A stretch of 6,748 nucleotides of DNA from Acidocella sp. 35-58-6 (lineage in GTDB: Bacteria; Pseudomonadota; Alphaproteobacteria; Acetobacterales; Acetobacteraceae), in NCBI GenBank assembly GCA_002281005.1, contig NCFD01000068.1:1-6748 (forward strand), given 5' to 3'. The notes under the pieces are model-generated. The model was not told where the DNA came from. It searched no databases and saw only the letters and a list, made by a program, of their open reading frames with translations. Shown in pieces: positions 1 to 6,748 of the stretch (its first letter is position 1; each line of letters begins with the position of its first letter). Both the position numbers and the translations under genes were made by a program.

Positions 1-1324
<1,324 letters not shown>

Positions 1325-1348
1325 CTAAGGCGATTTTGCCACCCTGCC

Positions 1349-1374
1349 ATAAGCCTGCCTTTCATGAGGCTTGT
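1349..1374. repeat. Inverted repeat upstream of rpiB
   Basis: AAGCCT (1351-1356) and AGGCTT (1367-1372) form a perfect 6-base-pair stem, extended outward by a T-G wobble and an A-T pair, around a 10-base loop. The downstream sequence (TTTCACATT) is not a run of T, so it does not look like an intrinsic terminator. It sits about 35 bases before the rpiB start and overlaps the proposed -35 hexamer, so it could be an operator. A short dyad like this may also be chance. Confidence 0.3.
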
Positions 1375-1399
1375 TTCACATTGCCAGGGCACATGTTAA
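1371..1399 (+). promoter_or_regulatory. Weak candidate rpiB operon promoter
   Basis: TTGTTT (1371-1376) and TGTTAA (1394-1399) are separated by 17 bases, each matching the sigma-70 consensus at 3 of 6 positions. The ATG of rpiB is at 1409, so a start site 6-8 bases after the -10 would leave almost no 5' leader. This fits the absence of a Shine-Dalgarno before rpiB, but the hexamers are weak. Confidence 0.22.
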
Positions 1400-1408
1400 A
1401 CCCCTCGC

Positions 1409-1861
1409 ATGACACGTTCACTTATTGTGGCCATTGGCGCAGACCATGGCGGCGTATTGCTCAAAAACCGCCTGGCTGCGGTGTTGGCTGAGGCTGGGCA
1501 TCAGGTACTGGATTTCGGCACCGATGGCCCGGCAAGCGTTGATTACCCGGACTTCGCCCAGGCGGTCTGCGGTGCCATTACCCGCGCTGAGGCCGATTTA
1601 GGTGTTTTGGTGTGCGGCACCGGCATTGGTATGTCGATTGCTGCCAACCGTCACCCGGCCATCCGTTGCGCCCTGGTGCATGATGTTACCACCGCCCGGC
1701 TCACCCGCGCCCATAACGATGCCAATGTCATCGCCATGGGTGCACGCATTATTGGCGAGGAAGTGGCGCTGGATATTCTCAACGCCTTCCTGACCACCAA
1801 ATATGAAGGCGGGCGGCACGACCGCCGGATTGCCAAATTAAACCTCGAAAGCGCGGAATAA
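1409..1861 (+). CDS. rpiB: Ribose 5-phosphate isomerase B
   Basis: RpiB interconverts ribulose 5-phosphate and ribose 5-phosphate in the non-oxidative pentose phosphate pathway. The 150-residue length is typical. Family marks visible are A-D-H-G-G (residues 11-15), the [14 protein letters not shown] loop with the catalytic-base cysteine at Cys69, His102 in R-A-H-N-D-A-N-V (the ring-opening histidine position) and the phosphate-binding arginine segment Y-E-G-G-R-H-D-R-R near 132-140. The ATG at 1409 gives the usual M-x-x-x-x-I-A-I-G-A-D-H-type N-terminus. There is no clear ribosome-binding site before it; the preceding bases are GTTAAACCCCTCGC. It is the first gene of the plus-strand series and ends 4 bases before glyA, an rpiB-glyA pairing common in alphaproteobacteria. 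Its product supplies or consumes ribulose 5-phosphate, which the RibB domain downstream uses. The related sugar-phosphate isomerase LacAB is the main alternative, but the context favours RpiB. Confidence 0.95.
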   Translation: MTRSLIVAIGADHGGVLLKNRLAAVLAEAGHQVLDFGTDGPASVDYPDFAQAVCGAITRAEADLGVLVCGTGIGMSIAANRHPAIRCALVHDVTTARLTRAHNDANVIAMGARIIGEEVALDILNAFLTTKYEGGRHDRRIAKLNLESAE

Positions 1862-1865
1862 TACG

Positions 1866-3164
1866 ATGAACAAAGCCAATCTCTCGCCGAGCTACGACCG
1901 GTTTTTCACCGCCCCTCTCGCCGAGACCGACCCGGAATTAGCTGGCATCCTACGGCAGGAACTGACGCGCGAGCAGGATGGCATCGAATTAATTGCCTCC
2001 GAGAATATCGTGTCTGCCGCCGTGATGGAGGCGCAAGGCTCGGTGCTGACCAACAAATACGCTGAAGGCTACCCCGGCAAACGTTACTACGGCGGCTGCG
2101 GCCCGTCTGATCTGGCTGAAACTTTGGCGATTGAACGCGCCAAAAAACTCTTCGATGCCGGGTATGCCAATGTGCAGCCCAATTCCGGTAGCCAGGCCAA
2201 CCAGTCGGTGTTTTTAGCATTGCTGAACGCCGGTGATACGATTCTGGGCATGTCGCTCGCCGCTGGCGGGCATTTAACCCATGGTGCCGCGCCCAACCTG
2301 TCCGGCAAGTGGTTCAATCCTGTGCAATATGGCGTGCGCAAGGATGACGGGTTGATCGACTATGCCGAAGTCGCCGCTTTGGCGCATGAGCACAAACCCA
2401 AACTCATCATCGCTGGCGGCTCAGCCTACCCGCGCTTTATCGATTTCGCGAAATTCCGTGCCATTGCCGATGAAGTCGGCGCGATTTTTATGGTCGATAT
2501 GGCGCATTTCGCAGGCTTGGTGGCTGCGGGCATTTATCCATCCCCACTGCCGCATGCCCATGTGGTCACCACCACCACGCATAAAACCCTGCGCGGCCCA
2601 CGCGGCGGTATGGTGCTGACCAACCACGAGGACATTGCTAAAAAAATCAATTCCGCCATCTTCCCCGGCCTGCAAGGCGGGCCGCTGATGCATGTGATCG
2701 CCGCCAAGGCCGTGGCGTTCGGCGAAGCCCTGCGCCCGGATTTCCGTACCTATCAGAAGGCCGTGGTGGAGAACGCACGCGTGCTCTCTGAAACCTTGGT
2801 GGAGCAGGGCCTCGCCATTGTCACCGGCGGCACTGACAGCCATTTGCTGCTGGTTGATTTGCGTCCCAAAAACGTCACCGGCAAAGCCGCCGAGGCCAGC
2901 TTGGAACGGGCGCATATGACCGCCAATAAAAACGCCATCCCATATGACCCGCAAAAGCCCTTCATCACCTCCGGTATCCGCCTTGGCACCCCCGCCGCCA
3001 CCACGCGCGGCTTTGGCGTTGCGGAATTCCGTGAAGTGGGCTTGATGATCGGCGAAGTACTGGATGGTTTGAGCAAATCCAACGATGGCTCAAACGACAC
3101 CATTGAACAGGCCGTTGGCACCCGGGCGAAGGCGCTGTGCGCCCGCTTCCCGATCTATAGGTAA
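1866..3164 (+). CDS. glyA: Serine hydroxymethyltransferase
   Basis: GlyA is a cytoplasmic pyridoxal-phosphate enzyme that converts serine and tetrahydrofolate to glycine and 5,10-methylene-tetrahydrofolate, the main entry of one-carbon units. The 432-residue product is slightly longer than the E. coli enzyme but normal for alphaproteobacteria. The PLP lysine is Lys240 in [16 protein letters not shown]. Asp211 and His214 in [10 protein letters not shown] are the cofactor ring contacts. E-L-I-A-S-E-N (41-47), [13 protein letters not shown] (65-77) and the carboxylate-binding Arg372 in S-G-I-R-L-G-T-P-A are all intact. The start at 1866 follows the rpiB stop by 4 bases with GGAA (1855-1858) as a weak ribosome-binding site. 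Glycine made here also enters purine synthesis and so GTP, the ultimate riboflavin precursor. No oddities seen. Confidence 0.98.
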   Translation: MNKANLSPSYDRFFTAPLAETDPELAGILRQELTREQDGIELIASENIVSAAVMEAQGSVLTNKYAEGYPGKRYYGGCGPSDLAETLAIERAKKLFDAGYANVQPNSGSQANQSVFLALLNAGDTILGMSLAAGGHLTHGAAPNLSGKWFNPVQYGVRKDDGLIDYAEVAALAHEHKPKLIIAGGSAYPRFIDFAKFRAIADEVGAIFMVDMAHFAGLVAAGIYPSPLPHAHVVTTTTHKTLRGPRGGMVLTNHEDIAKKINSAIFPGLQGGPLMHVIAAKAVAFGEALRPDFRTYQKAVVENARVLSETLVEQGLAIVTGGTDSHLLLVDLRPKNVTGKAAEASLERAHMTANKNAIPYDPQKPFITSGIRLGTPAATTRGFGVAEFREVGLMIGEVLDGLSKSNDGSNDTIEQAVGTRAKALCARFPIYR

Positions 3165-3172
3165 TTTAAAAA

Positions 3173-3649
3173 ATGCGTTGCCCCTTCTGTGGCGAAGCTG
3201 ACACCCAGGTGAAGGACAGCCGGCCCACTGAAGATGGCAGCGCCATCCGGCGGCGGCGTTTTTGCAGCGTGTGCGGCCAGCGTTTCACCACCATTGAGCG
3301 CGTGCAGTTGCGTGAACTCACGGTGGTGAAATCCGACCAGCGCCGTGTTGCGTTCGACCGCGATAAGCTGGCGCGTTCGGTGCGTACGGCCTTGCGGAAG
3401 CGCCCGGTGGATGATGAGCGTATTGAACGCCTGGTGAACGGCATTGTCCGGCAACTTGAAGCCAGCGGCGAAACCGATGTGAAATCCAGCGAAATCGGTG
3501 AACGCGTGATGCAGACGCTTAAGGAAGTTGATACCGTCGCCTATGTCCGCTTCGCCTCGGTGTATCGCGACTTCCGCGAGGCCAAGGATTTTGAGATGTT
3601 TTTGGATTTGATGACGCCCCCATCCAAGCCGGATGCGGCTAGTGAGTGA
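3173..3649 (+). CDS. nrdR: Transcriptional repressor NrdR
   Basis: NrdR is a zinc-ribbon/ATP-cone repressor that senses the ATP/dATP state and shuts down ribonucleotide reductase genes by binding paired NrdR boxes. The N-terminal zinc ribbon has Cys3, Cys6, Cys31 and Cys34 (M-R-C-P-F-C and F-C-S-V-C-G), with the basic strand S-A-I-R-R-R-R-F just before the second pair. The ATP-cone follows at about residues 49-136, opening with L-T-V-V-K and containing V-A-F-D-R-D-K-L and [13 protein letters not shown]. The length of 158 residues is standard. It begins 8 bases after glyA, with AGG at 3159-3161 as a weak, distant ribosome-binding site. No NrdR-box pair was recognised upstream of any gene here, so its targets probably lie elsewhere; nrdR beside ribD is a widespread arrangement in proteobacteria. 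Confidence 0.97.
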   Translation: MRCPFCGEADTQVKDSRPTEDGSAIRRRRFCSVCGQRFTTIERVQLRELTVVKSDQRRVAFDRDKLARSVRTALRKRPVDDERIERLVNGIVRQLEASGETDVKSSEIGERVMQTLKEVDTVAYVRFASVYRDFREAKDFEMFLDLMTPPSKPDAASE

Positions 3650-4736
3650 TGAGAGTTTCATGCGAGGGGCTTTGGCATTGGCCCGCCGCGGCTTGGGTGC
3701 AACCGCGCCGAACCCGTCAGTCGGTTGCGTAATTGTCAAAGATGGTCGGGTGATCGGCCGTGGTCGCACGCAAAGTGGTGGCCGTCCGCACGCCGAAACC
3801 GAGGCCTTGAAAGCGGCGGGTGCTGCTGCGCGGGGTGCCACGGTTTATGTAACTTTGGAGCCGTGCTCGCACACCGGTAAAACGCCGCCTTGTGCTGCCG
3901 CGCTGGTGGAAGCAGGAGTGGCCCGGGTGGTGATAGGCACGCTGGACCCCAACCCGAAAGTGAATGGCCAGGGTGTTGCCATGCTGCGTGAAGCTGGCGT
4001 GCATGTGACCGAAAACTGTCTGCCCAAAGAGTCTCTAGCCGTTATCAGCGGCTTTCTGAAGGTGATTGACTCAGGGCGGCCCTTGCTGCGGCTGAAGCTG
4101 GCGTCCTCGCTCGATGGCCGGATCGCCACTAAAACGCGGGAAAGTAAATGGCTGACCGGCGAACCCGCCCGCCGTGCCGCGCACGCCATTCGTGGCCGCC
4201 ATGACGCGGTGCTGGTGGGGGTTGGCACGGTTCTGGCTGATGACCCGGAATTAAACTGCCGCATTGAAGGTTTTCGTGCCGCGCCGTTGGTGCGTATTGT
4301 CGTTGATAGCCATTTGCGCACGCCGTTAATGAGCAAACTGGTGCGCAGTGCCACAGTTGAACCTCTCTGGATTTTACATCGCGACGGCGCGGATGCCTCT
4401 CGTAAGCGGGCACTGGAGCAGGTTGGGGTAAAATTATTCAACCTTGCAGGCTGCGCCGCCGGGGTTGATTTGCCGGAAGCCATGAAATTACTTGCCAAAC
4501 AGGGCCTCACACGCGTTCTGGCCGAGGGCGGCGGCACCATTGCAGCCGGGCTGTTGCGCGACCATCTGGTAGACAGATTGGCGTGGTTTCATGCGCCGGC
4601 AATTATTGGCGGCGACGGCTGGCCCTCAACGCAGGGGTTTGGGATTATGAATCTTGTGGATATGCCGCGTTTTGTGCCGGTGGCGCAGGAACGTCTGGGC
4701 GATGATATGTTGAGCACTTTCAGGGTAGCCGCTTAA
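3633..4736 (+). CDS. ribD: Bifunctional riboflavin deaminase/reductase RibD
   Basis: RibD deaminates the pyrimidine released by GTP cyclohydrolase II and then reduces its ribosyl side chain with NADPH. Numbered from the ATG at 3633 (367 residues), the N-terminal deaminase domain (about 6-145) has the zinc motif H-A-E-T-E-A-L with His53 and Glu55, and [11 protein letters not shown] with Cys78 and Cys87. The C-terminal reductase domain (about 149-365) shows [28 protein letters not shown] and L-A-E-G-G-G-T-I. Both domains look intact. The start is uncertain: ATG 3633 overlaps nrdR by 17 bases, GTG 3642 overlaps by 8 and gives V-S-D-E-S-F-M, which fits the family well, and ATG 3660 would trim the first helix. 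None has a good ribosome-binding site, which suggests coupling to nrdR translation. Confidence 0.95.
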   Translation: MRLVSDESFMRGALALARRGLGATAPNPSVGCVIVKDGRVIGRGRTQSGGRPHAETEALKAAGAAARGATVYVTLEPCSHTGKTPPCAAALVEAGVARVVIGTLDPNPKVNGQGVAMLREAGVHVTENCLPKESLAVISGFLKVIDSGRPLLRLKLASSLDGRIATKTRESKWLTGEPARRAAHAIRGRHDAVLVGVGTVLADDPELNCRIEGFRAAPLVRIVVDSHLRTPLMSKLVRSATVEPLWILHRDGADASRKRALEQVGVKLFNLAGCAAGVDLPEAMKLLAKQGLTRVLAEGGGTIAAGLLRDHLVDRLAWFHAPAIIGGDGWPSTQGFGIMNLVDMPRFVPVAQERLGDDMLSTFRVAA

Positions 4737-5347
4737 TGTTTACCGGATTGATCACAGGAGTTGGAACTGTGCGTGAAGTTTTGCCCATCGGGCAGGGCAG
4801 GGACGCTCGCTTCGTGATTGCGGTGCCGCCAACAAACGAATGGGCCGCCATCAACGCTGTAAAACTTGGCGCCTCCATCGCCTGCTCCGGTTGTTGCCTG
4901 ACCGTGATTGAGCGCGGTGATGATTGGTTTGCCGTTGAAGTTTCAGCGGAATCGTTGGGGCTAACCACTCTGGGCACGTGGCGGCCGGGTACAAAAATAA
5001 ACCTGGAAGGATCTTTGAAGCTGGGCGATGAACTCGGCGGGCATTTGGTTTCCGGTCATGTTGATGGTCTGGCCAAGGTAATTGAGATAACCCCGGAAAA
5101 TGGCTCAACCCGCTGGCGCTTTGAACTGCCGGTGGCGCTGGCAAAATTTGTAGCACCCAAGGGCAGCATTGCCATCAACGGTGTTTCGCTGACGGTGAAC
5201 GAGGTTGATGGTGTGTGCTTCGGCGTCAACATCATTCCGCACACCGCACAGCATACCAACTTTGCAACGTTGGCCGTTGGTGACGACGTAAACATTGAAA
5301 TTGACATGCTGGCCCGCTATGTCGCGCGGCTTAGGGAGTTTGCTTGA
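4736..5347 (+). CDS. ribE: Riboflavin synthase, alpha subunit
   Basis: This enzyme (also called RibC) dismutates two molecules of 6,7-dimethyl-8-ribityllumazine into riboflavin and the pyrimidine that returns to lumazine synthase, the last step before flavin nucleotides. The 203-residue protein starts with the classic M-F-T-G-L-I and has the two repeated lumazine-binding barrels. The first covers about residues 1-97, with A-S-I-A-C-S-G-C-C-L-T-V (46-57) and N-L-E-G-S-L. The second covers about 98-203, with G-S-I-A-I-N-G-V-S-L-T-V-N-E-V (143-157) and a closing V-N-I-E-I-D-M-L-A-R-Y-V. The linker G-G-H-L-V-S-G-H-V-D-G (101-111) is canonical. Its ATG shares one base with the ribD stop (TAATG); AGGG at 4722-4725 lies 10 bases upstream. 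Sequence, length and context agree; no oddity seen. Confidence 0.97.
   Translation: MFTGLITGVGTVREVLPIGQGRDARFVIAVPPTNEWAAINAVKLGASIACSGCCLTVIERGDDWFAVEVSAESLGLTTLGTWRPGTKINLEGSLKLGDELGGHLVSGHVDGLAKVIEITPENGSTRWRFELPVALAKFVAPKGSIAINGVSLTVNEVDGVCFGVNIIPHTAQHTNFATLAVGDDVNIEIDMLARYVARLREFA
5333..5338 (+). promoter_or_regulatory. Ribosome-binding site deciding the ribB start
   Basis: AGGGAG is the clearest Shine-Dalgarno in the window. It lies inside the last codons of ribE, 5 bases before TTG 5344, 11 before ATG 5350 and 20 before ATG 5359. The spacing favours the TTG, though the first ATG is still within reach. Confidence 0.5.
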
Positions 5348-6483
5348 CTATGGATGGTATGAAAACCTCAACGCTGCGCGACTATATTTCGTCAGCCACC
5401 GAAATTATCGAAGAGGCGCGCGCGGGCCGGATATTTATTCTGGTGGATGATGAAGACCGTGAGAATGAGGGGGACCTAGTCATCCCCGCGCAATTTGCCA
5501 CACCCGATGCCATCAACTTCATGGCCAAGCACGCCCGCGGCTTGATTTGTCTGGCCATGACCAAAGGCCGCTGTGAGCGCCTTGGGCTGCCGCTGATGAG
5601 CCAGTCCAATGGGTCGCGCCATGAAACCGCCTTCACCGTTTCCATCGAAGCCCGCGAGGGTGTAACCACCGGCATCTCCGCGGCTGACCGCGCCCGCACG
5701 GTTGCGGTGGCGATCAACCCGGAGTTGGGTCGCGATGATATCGTCACACCCGGCCACGTATTTCCACTAATGGCACGTGAGGGCGGCACATTGGTGCGGG
5801 CTGGTCATACGGAAGCTGCGGTCGATATCGCACGCCTCGCGGGTTTAATTCCTGCCGGTGTAATCTGCGAGATTATGAATGACGATGGCACCATGGCCCG
5901 CCTGCCGGACCTTATCGCCTTTGCGCAGCGCCATAATTTAAAGCTTGGCACCATTGCTGATCTCATTGCACATCGTGGCCGCACCGAAAAATTGGTAAAG
6001 CGCAAGGAAACCGGTATCGTCTCCGATGGTCACGGCGGCACCTGGCGGATGATTGCGTTTGAGGATTCGATCGAAAAAATTGAACATCTGGCCTTGGTGA
6101 AGGGTGACATCTCATTATCGGCACCGGTGCTAGTGCGGATGCACGCGATTGATTCTATCGGCGACATTCTCGGTGGTACGCACTTGGCTACATTACAAGG
6201 CGCGATGGCACAAATCCGCGCGGCGGAACGCGGCGTGGTGGTGCTGATCCGCGAGTCCAAGCTAGACGCCGTATCATCGCGCATCCGCCAGTTGAGCAAT
6301 GGCGTGCGTTTAACTCCGGCTTTGCGGGACTATGGGGTAGGCGCGCAAATTCTTACCGACATTGGCGTCAAGGACATGATTTTGCTCTCAAACCACAAGC
6401 GCACCATTATCGGTCTTGAAGGCTACGGGCTGAACATTGTGGAACAGCGCGACATTGTGGTGCCGGATGTAAAAACCCCATGA
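5344..6483 (+). CDS. ribB: 3,4-dihydroxy-2-butanone 4-phosphate synthase with degenerate GTP cyclohydrolase II domain (RibBX type)
   Basis: The N-terminal RibB domain (about residues 15-215) converts ribulose 5-phosphate to 3,4-dihydroxy-2-butanone 4-phosphate plus formate, the four-carbon unit of the xylene ring. Its metal and substrate residues are intact: D-D-E-D-R-E-N-E-G-D-L (35-45), T-P-G-H-V-F-P-L (135-142) and R-A-G-H-T-E-A-A-V-D with His155. The C-terminal part (about 223-375) is clearly related to GTP cyclohydrolase II, for example Y-G-V-G-A-Q-I-L-T-D-I-G-V and G-L-E-G-Y-G-L-N-I-V-E. However, the three zinc cysteines align with Asp270, Leu281 and Thr283, there is no cysteine after Cys175, and the R-Q-E-G-R motif with its preceding catalytic tyrosine reads L-I-R-E-S-K-L. 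This half should not hydrolyse GTP. The frame is open and collinear, so it is divergence rather than a frameshift. The start could be TTG 5344 (overlapping the ribE stop as TTGA, best ribosome-binding-site spacing) or ATG 5350. It overlaps ribH by ATGA. Confidence 0.93.
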   Translation: MTMDGMKTSTLRDYISSATEIIEEARAGRIFILVDDEDRENEGDLVIPAQFATPDAINFMAKHARGLICLAMTKGRCERLGLPLMSQSNGSRHETAFTVSIEAREGVTTGISAADRARTVAVAINPELGRDDIVTPGHVFPLMAREGGTLVRAGHTEAAVDIARLAGLIPAGVICEIMNDDGTMARLPDLIAFAQRHNLKLGTIADLIAHRGRTEKLVKRKETGIVSDGHGGTWRMIAFEDSIEKIEHLALVKGDISLSAPVLVRMHAIDSIGDILGGTHLATLQGAMAQIRAAERGVVVLIRESKLDAVSSRIRQLSNGVRLTPALRDYGVGAQILTDIGVKDMILLSNHKRTIIGLEGYGLNIVEQRDIVVPDVKTP

Positions 6484-6748
6484 GCACGGCCGACGCGCCA
6501 CTGCCTGCCGCACCATATTTGCCAGGTGACGCGCCGCATATCCTCATCATCAAGGCGCCGTACTACACCGGTGTGGTGAATGGCATGGAGCAGGCTGCGC
6601 ATGAAATTCTACAAGCCGTGTCAGGGATCATTGAAACCGTAGAGGTTGCGGGCGCGTTTGAACTGCCGCAGGCGCTGCGCATCGCGCTGCGTGGCCGTAA
6701 AAAATTCGATGGCTTTATCGCACTTGGTTGCGTGGTGCGGGGTGAAAC
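6480..6748 (+). CDS. ribH: 6,7-dimethyl-8-ribityllumazine synthase, N-terminal part (3' partial)
   Basis: RibH condenses the RibB product with the RibD-derived pyrimidine (after a phosphatase step) to form the lumazine used by riboflavin synthase. It usually assembles as pentamers or icosahedral shells. The frame starts at ATG 6480, overlapping the ribB stop as ATGA, and is cut by the window end after 89 full codons. A 19-residue Ala/Pro-rich leader precedes the first strand H-I-L-I-I-K-A-P-Y-Y-T. By alignment to lumazine synthases, Tyr28 sits where a Phe or Trp stacks on the pyrimidine. G-A-F-E-L-P (58-63) and A-L-G-C-V-V-R-G-E (81-89) are the next two active-site loops. The catalytic histidine expected a few residues later lies beyond the window. 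No independent ribosome-binding site is evident, consistent with translational coupling. Confidence 0.94.
   Translation, partial: MSTADAPLPAAPYLPGDAPHILIIKAPYYTGVVNGMEQAAHEILQAVSGIIETVEVAGAFELPQALRIALRGRKKFDGFIALGCVVRGE

Larger units (their letters stand above)
1409..6748 (+). other. Probable operon rpiB-glyA-nrdR-ribD-ribE-ribB-ribH
   Basis: Seven same-strand genes are separated by 4 and 8 bases and then by overlaps: nrdR/ribD by 8 or 17 bases, ribD/ribE by 1 base (TAATG), ribE/ribB by 4 bases (TTGA, if the TTG start is used) and ribB/ribH by 4 bases (ATGA). No terminator-like hairpin with a T run is seen between them. The overlaps imply translational coupling of the rib genes. From the usual order in relatives, nusB would be expected after ribH, outside the window. 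Co-transcription is inferred, not shown. Confidence 0.75.

Noticed and set aside
1331..1350. On the minus strand, ATGGCAGGGTGGCAAAATCG resembles the GGGCAGGGTGAAA start of an FMN riboswitch
   Set aside because: Only the short GGCAGGGTG core matches. The following conserved GACCGGCGG segments are absent, too little leader remains, and it would face hemB rather than the rib genes.
1349..1374. Intrinsic terminator for an upstream plus-strand transcript
   Set aside because: Stem is short with a 10-base loop and no following T run; the adjacent genes diverge from it, so no transcript would need to end here.
2421..2954. 177-codon open frame on the minus strand
   Set aside because: Antisense to the intact glyA core including the PLP lysine; no domain recognised.
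3155..3841. 228-codon open frame on the minus strand
   Set aside because: It lies antisense across nrdR and ribD, both with clear family motifs; no recognisable domain in the antisense product.
3845..4540. 231-codon open frame on the minus strand
   Set aside because: Antisense to the ribD reductase domain; composition (Arg, Ser, Pro rich) is that of a GC-driven shadow frame.

Overview
The window is ordinary core-metabolism DNA from a moderately GC-rich bacterium, most likely an alphaproteobacterium. Three things suggest this: the cysteine-free, magnesium-type HemB; the order rpiB-glyA-nrdR-ribD-ribE-ribB-ribH; and a riboflavin RibB carrying a decayed GTP cyclohydrolase II domain. Acetobacteraceae or a related Rhodospirillales family is my guess from gene order and protein style, not a demonstrated assignment.

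Layout. Positions 1-287 (+) hold the 3' end of a squalene/phytoene synthase-family gene. It runs tail to tail into hemB (284-1276, minus strand), and the two stop codons overlap in the tetranucleotide TTAG. A 132-base intergenic region (1277-1408) separates hemB from a plus-strand gene series that continues to the right edge: rpiB, glyA, nrdR, ribD, ribE, a ribB of the RibBX type, and a ribH cut by the window end. No gene-free stretch exceeds 300 bases. No RNA gene, mobile element, CRISPR array or riboswitch was found.

How the genes work together. The plus-strand series is packed tightly enough (gaps of 4 and 8 bases, then four successive overlaps) to be read as one operon. RpiB interconverts ribulose 5-phosphate and ribose 5-phosphate; ribulose 5-phosphate is the substrate of the RibB domain. 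GlyA makes glycine and one-carbon units. NrdR is the ribonucleotide reductase repressor. RibD, RibB, RibH and RibE carry out most of riboflavin synthesis. The first committed enzyme, an active GTP cyclohydrolase II (RibA), is not supplied here: the C-terminal domain of the RibB fusion has lost all three zinc cysteines and the catalytic tyrosine, so a separate ribA is predicted elsewhere in the genome.

Nothing in the window looks like an undescribed biological system. The points most worth a second look are the degenerate GTP cyclohydrolase II domain, the SD-less and possibly leaderless starts of the divergent hemB/rpiB pair, and the unusual start choices at ribD and ribB.
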